A DNA stretch of 64,000 nt from Tahibacter amnicola (GTDB lineage: Bacteria; Pseudomonadota; Gammaproteobacteria; Xanthomonadales; Rhodanobacteraceae). The DNA lies in contig NZ_CP104694.1 in assembly GCF_025398735.1 (NCBI RefSeq), positions 2,753,001 through 2,817,000 of the forward strand, given 5' to 3'. A model generated the notes under the pieces. It did not search any database, was not told the origin of the DNA, and saw nothing but the letters and a program-made list of their open reading frames with translations. The translations under genes and the position numbers were made by a program. Shown piece after piece: positions 58,760 through 64,000 of this stretch (positions within the stretch are counted from its first letter, which is position 1; every line of letters starts with the position of its first letter).

Positions 58760-59860
58760 ATGAACGCCTGCGTCGTTCCGAGAGTGCTGCTGTACTTGCT
58801 CGCTTGCGGCAGCTGGTTTGCGTCGACGGGTGCACTAGCCGGTGGATTGATCGGCGATGCCATCGACCTTGTAGCTCCTGGTGCCGGGAAGACGTTGGAC
58901 GATGCACACCGGCAAGTCAAAGATGCCATTCCCCCCTACAAAATCATCGAGGAAGGCGGAACCCGGCTCGTCAACGAAACCCTGGTGCAGGCTTCTGCGC
59001 CGGCATTGGAGCGATTGATCGAGGAATCCCGCGATGATGCGCTACGCCGTGGCGTGCAGCCCATACCGCACGCAATTCGACGAAACCTGACGGGGTTCGT
59101 AGCAGAAGGGTTGCTCAACCGTGTCCGATACCGGGTGCGTGGCGGCGGCGACCTGACGCTTCAGGTGAACTCGATCCGCTACGGCAAGGCGCAGGCGATC
59201 ACGCTGGAATACATCGTTGTGTTCAAGGAAGTCAACGACGCGCTCTACAACCCCACGCTATGGGCGCACGAACTGTCGCACGTCGAGCAGTTCCAGAAAT
59301 GGGGGATCCGCGACTTCGCCATTCGCTACCTCCGCAACCATCACTCGGTAGAGGCGGATGCCTACGCCGAGCAATCCCGCTATGTGGCATGGGTTGGATG
59401 GAGAAATTCGCAGCAAACGGGAATGCGTGGACGCATGAGCAATGCGGACATGGTGAATCGCCCGGTTTCGCCCTTCGCGCACAATAGTCCTTCGAGCACC
59501 TGCGGTACCGCCGTGATCACCTGCCAGGTAAACGGTTCCGCGCCCGTTGGAACGCCTTGCTGGTGCAACACCGCACACGGTGCCGCCACGGGCTCGCTGC
59601 TTCCCGTGACGGTTGCGGTGAACCGACCGGTTCCTGTTCCACCCCTGCCGCCGCCATCTCTGCCAGCACCTTTACCACCGCCCCCGCCTCCGTCCGTGAG
59701 TTTTCCCTCGGGATACGGCATGCAAGTCTGCGGCTGCTGGGGTCCCAATCCGCCTCCGATGGCGCCAGAACCTCGCTGTGCCAGCAAGCAAGTTCGGTTA
59801 GCCGTGTGTCCGGGGTTGTGCGCGCCGGGGCATCCGCTGTACGGATATGTTTGCAGCTGA
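58760..59860 (+). CDS. secreted DUF4157-like HExxH protein with Pro-rich linker
   Basis: Exported protein of 366 aa. A signal peptide (VLLYLLACGSWFASTGALAG) is followed by a helical region and a zinc-protease-like motif HELSH (H170, E171, H174) in WAHELSHVEQFQKWG, with SVEADAYAEQ downstream where a third ligand is expected. This resembles the DUF4157 family of putative metallopeptidases. The C-terminus has a linker of proline runs and a Cys-rich tail (VCGCWGPNPP; VCPGLCAPGHP). The start at 58760 follows AGAGGGG by 5-6 bases; an in-frame start at 58481 is rejected. It is followed 213 bases later by a trypsin-like protein, and the two may act together. Confidence 0.75.
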   Translation: MNACVVPRVLLYLLACGSWFASTGALAGGLIGDAIDLVAPGAGKTLDDAHRQVKDAIPPYKIIEEGGTRLVNETLVQASAPALERLIEESRDDALRRGVQPIPHAIRRNLTGFVAEGLLNRVRYRVRGGGDLTLQVNSIRYGKAQAITLEYIVVFKEVNDALYNPTLWAHELSHVEQFQKWGIRDFAIRYLRNHHSVEADAYAEQSRYVAWVGWRNSQQTGMRGRMSNADMVNRPVSPFAHNSPSSTCGTAVITCQVNGSAPVGTPCWCNTAHGAATGSLLPVTVAVNRPVPVPPLPPPSLPAPLPPPPPPSVSFPSGYGMQVCGCWGPNPPPMAPEPRCASKQVRLAVCPGLCAPGHPLYGYVCS

Positions 59861-60073
59861 CGGGAACGAACGCGGGCCGGATGGCGGGCGTGGTTTGCGA
59901 GCAATTGCGAGCGTCAACTACGGCCGCGTCGACGCAGTCATCGCTGGTGCGGAAGTGCCACTCAACAAATCGATCACCACTGGTGAATGTGGCAAAGTGG
60001 ACGTCACAGCATCGACGCCGGTATCCGTCCCACGTCATTGCGAGGAAGTGGAACCACTATTGGGAGCTTCATC

Positions 60074-61207
60074 GTGGCCACGGGCAATCAGCCGCCGTTT
60101 GAGGAAAGAAGATGGGAGCAGGAAGCCGCATTTCGCGATCGGGAAGTGCTGGTCAAGGAACGCGATGCGCAATTCCGTGATCGGGAACTGGCCATCAAGG
60201 AGCGGGAGGTAGCGCTCCGCGAAGGCGAGTTGTCGCTCAAGCGCGATGAACATGCCTCTGCCAGTTGGCGCAACCCGCTCGTCGTCGCCATCATGGCAGC
60301 CACATTGGCGGGGCTGAGCAACGCGGTTGTCGCCATCGTCAACGGGCGCTTTCAACGCCAGCTGGAAGACGGGCGCGCCGAACAATCGCGCGTTCTGGAA
60401 ATGATCAAGACGGGCGATCCCGACAAGGCGGCCAAAAACCTTGAATTCCTTGTGCAATCCGGACTCATCGCTGACCCGGCGCGTGTGGCAAGCATCGAGA
60501 AGTATCTCGCCGGCCGCGCACCAGGCAGCGGTGCCGCACTGCCTGTCCAAGGGGCCATGCTAGGGGGAATTACCGGAGAAGACGACGCTGTTCCTGCGGA
60601 GAACCTGTCGTCGCAATCGGTTGTTGGCCGGTCGGCGGAAGCAGTGGGGCAGATTCGTGGATCCATGGACAACGGAGCCCTGACGACCTGCACGGGATTC
60701 CTGGTTTCGCCGGACCTTGTGATGACAGCGGGGCACTGCGTCGACCACCTGCGAGAAGCGACCTTTTACGTGGGCGCGAGCAGTCCCCTGTCGGAGTACC
60801 GCATGGTGCTGCCGCCCGTCGCAGTGCAGAACGTGCCGATCGGGCTCAATTACGCGCTGTTGAAGGTGGAGGGCACGCCCGGCAACAAGCACGGCATTCT
60901 GTCGCTATCCACCGAAGCACCCAAGCTCGGCCAGCCCTTGGCGGTCGTCCTGTTCCGGGGTACCCGGCGGCGATTGGCCGTCGTTGGAAATGACGACTGT
61001 CGCGTCAAGGCACTTGACGATCAGCACTTGTTTCACCTGTGCGATACAGGGGGCGGAAGCTCCGGGGCACCCGTGATTTCCGCCGCTGATGGGACGGTCG
61101 TCGGGCTCCATGTTCGCCGGAGCGAAAAGGGTGGCGCGGCGATCCGATCCGATGTTCTGGTCGGCAAGGTGCCCCCACTTCATGCCACAACGTCCGCTAC
61201 TCAATAG
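60074..61207 (+). CDS. membrane-anchored trypsin-like protein with coiled coil
   Basis: Protein of 377 aa. The N-terminus is a charged coiled coil (FEERRWEQEAAFRDREVLVK; DRELAIKEREVALREGEL), then a transmembrane helix (VVAIMAATLAGLSNAVVAIV), then a helical block (MIKTGDPDKAAKNLEFLVQ) and a trypsin-like (S1) domain. H221 is in TAGHC and S330 in GGSSGAPV, but the expected catalytic aspartate position reads LNYALLKV, with N259. It could be a weak or inactive protease. The GTG at 60074 follows GGGAG by 7 bases. Similar helical blocks before trypsin domains occur in proteins linked to regulated proteolysis or defence; that link is only suggestive. Confidence 0.75.
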   Translation: MATGNQPPFEERRWEQEAAFRDREVLVKERDAQFRDRELAIKEREVALREGELSLKRDEHASASWRNPLVVAIMAATLAGLSNAVVAIVNGRFQRQLEDGRAEQSRVLEMIKTGDPDKAAKNLEFLVQSGLIADPARVASIEKYLAGRAPGSGAALPVQGAMLGGITGEDDAVPAENLSSQSVVGRSAEAVGQIRGSMDNGALTTCTGFLVSPDLVMTAGHCVDHLREATFYVGASSPLSEYRMVLPPVAVQNVPIGLNYALLKVEGTPGNKHGILSLSTEAPKLGQPLAVVLFRGTRRRLAVVGNDDCRVKALDDQHLFHLCDTGGGSSGAPVISAADGTVVGLHVRRSEKGGAAIRSDVLVGKVPPLHATTSATQ

Positions 61208-62087
61208 CGAATTTTGGTTGGAACCGAACCGGCACATCCATGAATTGCACGATCGCTCCGTCGCGTGCATCCCGGGTACCCGTGCATCGTGGATGTCCTG
61301 GATTGCCCTTCTGCGGCGGACGTAGGACTGGCCAGCAAACCGAGCCTCCCCGCAGAGAAGGCGCGGCATGCGCCGCGGGAAATGCGGTGTAGCCACTGGT
61401 AGTGCTGGGGGCTTGAATCGTGTCTGGGGGCGCCCCACCGGCGCCACCGTTTCCGAGTTCAGGGGCCTCCACTGGCGATCGCTCAGCGTCGACCGGAAGC
61501 CACCCAGCGCCGGGCTGAAATCACTGGCGCGCGGCTGCCAGTCAGTCGTGTGTATGTGGTTTTTGTTCAGGGTGGGGGTAAGTCTCAGCCAGCGTCTACT
61601 CGGATTTACTCGGCGTTGATTGTCGATCACCCGGCGTCGATTGCCGCGCAGTCACCCCCGGATGAACATCGGTCAATGCCGACTGAAAATCACCCACACC
61701 CCCGGGTCATTTTTCCCGAACGACGAGTGATCGCCTGCCACGCGTGGGTGAATTTCACCCGCGCGTGACTGACATTCAGTGGCGCTCGGCTGAAAATCAC
61801 CCGCGCGTGCATGGTTGGAAACCAAGGCCGACGGAAATTCACTCGCCTCCGGGTGATTTCCACCGGGCATTGCTTGACCGCCACTCCGAACAAAGTGGTT
61901 GTTTATGGACGCTGCGCGGGCGATTGGCATCGCCGGGTGGCGACGGAATAACCGTGGTGCCAGCTGAGGCAGGAATTCGGGCAGATGGCAACATGTCCAG
62001 GCTATGTGCCGGGGGCATCTGCTGTATGGACATGTTTCACCCGACGTGACTGATTCACGGACGCCAGAAACGCGGGCAATCCCCCGT
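61208..62087. other. 880-base intergenic region with short degenerate repeats
   Basis: The first part, 61208-61580, shows nothing. Between about 61680 and 61865 similar motifs recur: TGAAAATCACCC (61684), TGAATTTCACCCGCGCGTGA (61749), TGAAAATCACCCGCGCGTG (61791) and GGAAATTCAC...GGGTGATTTCC (61833-61860). GGGTGAA-T-TTCACCC at 61746-61760 is a perfect palindrome. The frame on the lower strand here arises from the repeats. Confidence 0.5.
61684..61864. repeat. cluster of short degenerate repeats
   Basis: At least four related motifs of the form TGAAAATCACCCGCGCGTG or its inverse are spaced about 40-65 bases apart. Their origin is unknown; they could be protein-binding sites or remnants of a mobile repeat. 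Confidence 0.55.
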
Positions 62088-62609
62088 CTACTTGCCTTCC
62101 TCCGGCGAAGCATCACCGCCGAGCAGCCCGAGCTGCTTGAGCATCGGGTACTGATCGAAGCTGGTCCATTCCTCGGCAATCTTCCCGTCTTCCATGCGGA
62201 AGATGGTCATCCCCCACAGGTTGCTCATGCGCTTTCCCGTTGCCGGAAGGCCATTGCCCGTGCCGGTATTGGTACCTGACCCGCTCCAATGCACGGCCAC
62301 CATGTCGCATTCGGCGACGATGCGCAGAACATCCATGCGCAGATCGGGGGCGGCTTGCCGCCAGCCTTCGCTGGCCGCGCGGTCCTCTTCGCGACCGGCG
62401 TCGCGGTTGGGTCCGTGGGCGACGAAGCGCGGATGGTAGATGGATTCATTCTCGGCGATGCGGCCCTTGCTCAGGATTTCTTCGAACACCGTGCGCGCAA
62501 TGGCCTTGTTGTGCGCCACGGCCTTCGGGCTGCAGTCGGCGCCAACGGCTGCCGATGCCGCAGGGGGCCCTAGAAAGGTTGCAATCAGTATGAAAGTAAG
62601 GTGATTCAT
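62088..62609 (-). CDS. secreted SnoaL-like (ester cyclase-type) protein
   Basis: Protein of 173 aa. A signal peptide (MNHLTFILIATFLGPPAASA) precedes a SnoaL-like domain of the NTF2 fold: ARTVFEEILSKGRIAENESI, DLRMDVLRIVAECDMVAVHW, GTGNGLPATGKRMSNLWGMT, IFRMEDGKIAEEWTSFDQ. SnoaL-type proteins cyclise polyketides or act in general hydrolysis or isomerisation; this one is predicted to be exported. It is divergent from a TetR gene, and the gap contains a double palindromic operator, so it is probably repressed by that regulator. Confidence 0.85.
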   Translation of the reverse strand: MNHLTFILIATFLGPPAASAAVGADCSPKAVAHNKAIARTVFEEILSKGRIAENESIYHPRFVAHGPNRDAGREEDRAASEGWRQAAPDLRMDVLRIVAECDMVAVHWSGSGTNTGTGNGLPATGKRMSNLWGMTIFRMEDGKIAEEWTSFDQYPMLKQLGLLGGDASPEEGK

Positions 62610-62629
62610 CGCGCGCCCTGCTCGTTGGC

Positions 62630-62670
62630 CTTACGGCGTAAGGTGGACAGTCTCCACCTTACGCCGTAAG
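62630..62670. promoter_or_regulatory. double palindromic TetR operator
   Basis: Two 13-bp palindromes, CTTACGGCGTAAG (62630-62642) and CTTACGCCGTAAG (62658-62670), lie head to head; the full 17-bp arms CTTACGGCGTAAGGTGG and CCACCTTACGCCGTAAG are perfectly inverted around 7 bases. They sit between the divergent SnoaL-like and TetR genes, so a TetR dimer pair could block both promoters. Confidence 0.85.
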
Positions 62671-62679
62671 TTGTAAACC

Positions 62680-63330
62680 ATGACCAACGACCCATCCAAA
62701 CCCCGAAGGGCGAAACCGCGCCTGGCCTTGAGTCGGGAGCGCATCGCCGAAGCGGCATTCCAGATCGTCCATGCCGAAGGGCTGGCAGCCCTCTCCGCGC
62801 GCCGGCTTGCTACCACGCTGCAGTGCGAAGCGATGTCGATCTACCACCATGCGCCGAATATGGACGCAGTTCTGGACGACATCGTCGATCGCCTGCTGTC
62901 ACTGCTGGCGTTGCCGACCCACGAATCCCGCAACCCGCGTCGCGACCTCCTCACCCTGTCGCGCGGATTCCTCGATCTTGCCGACCGCCACCCCCACGTG
63001 TTCGTCGTTGCCGTATCGCGCCGCTGGACGACACCGACGGCCTACGCACTCGCGCAGGCATCTGTCAGCCTCTTCCAATCCGCCGGGGCGCCACAGCGTG
63101 CGGCATTGCGCAATGCGCGCATTCTCGGCGCCTACCTGGGCGGTGCCGGGTCTGCTCTGGCCGGATGGCGCCTCAGTCATGGCGACCCGGGCACCGAAAA
63201 GCACAGGGCGCTGGATGCCGCCGCGCCGAAACTGAGGCGCCAATCGACACTGGGTAACGTCCGCCGCGATCTGGATCTCGGTTTGGGCGTTGTCATCGAT
63301 GCCTTGTTGCAACGGGAGAAGCGCCAGTAA
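62680..63330 (+). CDS. TetR-family transcriptional regulator
   Basis: Repressor of 216 aa. The N-terminal helix-turn-helix is LSRERIAEAAFQIVHAEG then LSARRLATTLQCEAMSIYHH. The C-terminal region resembles TetR C-terminal ligand-binding domains (FLDLADRHPHVFVVAVSRRW; GAYLGGAGSALAGWRLSHGD). The ATG at 62680 lies 10 bases after a double palindrome that is almost certainly its operator, so it likely represses itself and the divergent SnoaL-like gene. The inducer is unknown. Confidence 0.93.
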   Translation: MTNDPSKPRRAKPRLALSRERIAEAAFQIVHAEGLAALSARRLATTLQCEAMSIYHHAPNMDAVLDDIVDRLLSLLALPTHESRNPRRDLLTLSRGFLDLADRHPHVFVVAVSRRWTTPTAYALAQASVSLFQSAGAPQRAALRNARILGAYLGGAGSALAGWRLSHGDPGTEKHRALDAAAPKLRRQSTLGNVRRDLDLGLGVVIDALLQREKRQ

Positions 63331-63411
63331 GACGGATGCCGCCCCGGTTGGTTTGTCCGAATTCCCGAACCGGCATTGCGCCGCTACTTCATGGACGTGG
63401 AATGGCTAGCA

Positions 63412-64000
63412 GGCTGTTGAGAAAGCCCCATTCAGTGCAAAATGCAGCATTCCGCCATTGACTGAAGCCACTCAGCATGCGAACACCGGACGTTCAGCAA
63501 CTCGGATTGTTCTCCTACGTATCGGTCGAGGCACGCGTTCCGCCGGATCATCCCATTCGTCAGTTGCGGGAATTGGTTGACGGAATCTTGGCAAATATGG
63601 ACGAACTATTCGAGTCGCGTTATGCCAGGATCGGGCGGCCGTCCATTCCGCCGGAACGGTTGCTTCGTGCATCGCTGTTGCAGGTCGTGTACAGCGTACG
63701 CAGCGAGCGACTGCTGATGGAACAGCTGGACTACAACCTTCTGTTTCGCTGGTTTGTTGGCCTGAATATCGACGATCGAGTATGGGACCATTCCACCTTC
63801 TCGTTCAATCGAGATCGGTTGTTCGATGAAGAGATCGCCCAACGATTTTTCGATCACACCGTGTTGGTGGCGCAGCTCAAACAGCTGGTGAGTAACGAGC
63901 ACTTTTCGGTGGACGGAACACTGTTGGAGGCTTGGGCCTCTCACAAAAGCTTTCGCCCGAAGGACGGCGACGGTAGCGATGACAGCGGAAACTTTCACGG
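63412..64000 (+). mobile_element. left part of an IS5/IS1182-type insertion sequence (cut by the window)
   Basis: The transposase gene starts at 63477 and runs off the edge. GGCTGTTGAGAAAGCC at 63412-63427 is the probable left terminal inverted repeat. The right end and any target duplication lie outside the window. Confidence 0.75.
63477..64000 (+). CDS. IS5/IS1182-type transposase, partial (N-terminal part)
   Basis: DDE transposase fragment of at least 174 residues; the 3' end lies beyond the window. It starts MRTPDVQQLGLFSYVSVEAR. Typical family blocks are ERLLRASLLQVVYSVRSERL, LLFRWFVGLNIDDRVWDHST, FSVDGTLLEAWASHKSFRPK. The aspartate in FSVDGTLLEAW is the first acidic residue of the DDE triad. 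No frameshift is seen in the visible part, so the element may be intact. Confidence 0.92.
   Translation, partial: MRTPDVQQLGLFSYVSVEARVPPDHPIRQLRELVDGILANMDELFESRYARIGRPSIPPERLLRASLLQVVYSVRSERLLMEQLDYNLLFRWFVGLNIDDRVWDHSTFSFNRDRLFDEEIAQRFFDHTVLVAQLKQLVSNEHFSVDGTLLEAWASHKSFRPKDGDGSDDSGNFH

Noticed and set aside
59847-60212. 121-aa frame starting inside the end of the HExxH gene
   Set aside because: It overlaps the trypsin-like gene by 139 bases, and its second half is clearly a shadow of the coiled-coil coding sequence.
61673-62179. 168-aa lower-strand frame across the short repeats
   Set aside because: Its translation simply repeats the DNA motif (ARAGDF, SRAGEI), and its start lies inside the end of the SnoaL-like gene.

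Overview
The window is GC-rich, gene-dense DNA from a free-living Gram-negative bacterium. It most resembles the Xanthomonadales, and within them Rhodanobacteraceae such as Dokdonella or Tahibacter. The reasons are the many secreted multi-domain proteins (PPC, PKD, discoidin and PD40 modules), two proteins carrying a C-terminal FADGF motif, secreted proteins with the WYDPAQNGHGF signature, TPR-type Ser/Thr kinases, and an outer-membrane beta-barrel. The taxonomic call is inference; no rRNA, tRNA or CRISPR array was seen.

Layout. 0.3-2 kb: small unknown proteins. 2-12.2 kb: GH9 glycosidase, S8 protease, Ser/Thr kinase, membrane protein, PPC protein, alpha/beta hydrolase. 12.4-17.5 kb: membrane protein, O-methyltransferase divergent from a TetR gene, glpD with a coupled small gene, GST. 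17.5-25.4 kb: a long non-coding leader and a large S8-PKD-PPC protease with a clear terminator, an outer-membrane protein, and an archaeal-type tRNA methyltransferase TrmY. 25.8-30 kb: a beta-helix protein and a metallophosphatase sharing discoidin modules. 30.5-41.5 kb: secreted and membrane proteins, a membrane AraC regulator, a Cys-rich secreted protein, the acyltransferase YihG. 42-45 kb: a compact cassette of a 53-aa Cys-rich peptide, an intergenic terminator, an M50 membrane protease with a possible PqqD-like N-terminus, and a coupled LpxL-like acyltransferase. This looks like a ribosomally made, modified peptide locus and is the best candidate for an undescribed system. 45.9-52.2 kb: a degenerate-S8/discoidin/lectin-like fusion and a 1,368-aa propeller/Ig-like protein. 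52.6-58.1 kb: housekeeping and membrane genes. 58.7-61.2 kb: an HExxH protein and a membrane-anchored trypsin-like protein. 62-63.3 kb: a SnoaL-like protein and a TetR gene around a double operator. 63.4-64 kb: the start of an IS5/IS1182-type transposase, cut by the window edge.

The window is dominated by export. It holds two complete S8 proteases, one degenerate S8, one trypsin-like and two zinc-protease-like proteins, a glycosidase, a phosphatase and several adhesion-type modules, consistent with a scavenger of proteins and polysaccharides. Palindromic elements with ends TGTAGCCCGGG...CCCGGGCTACA are scattered through intergenic DNA and form tandem arrays near 45.5 and 57.5 kb.
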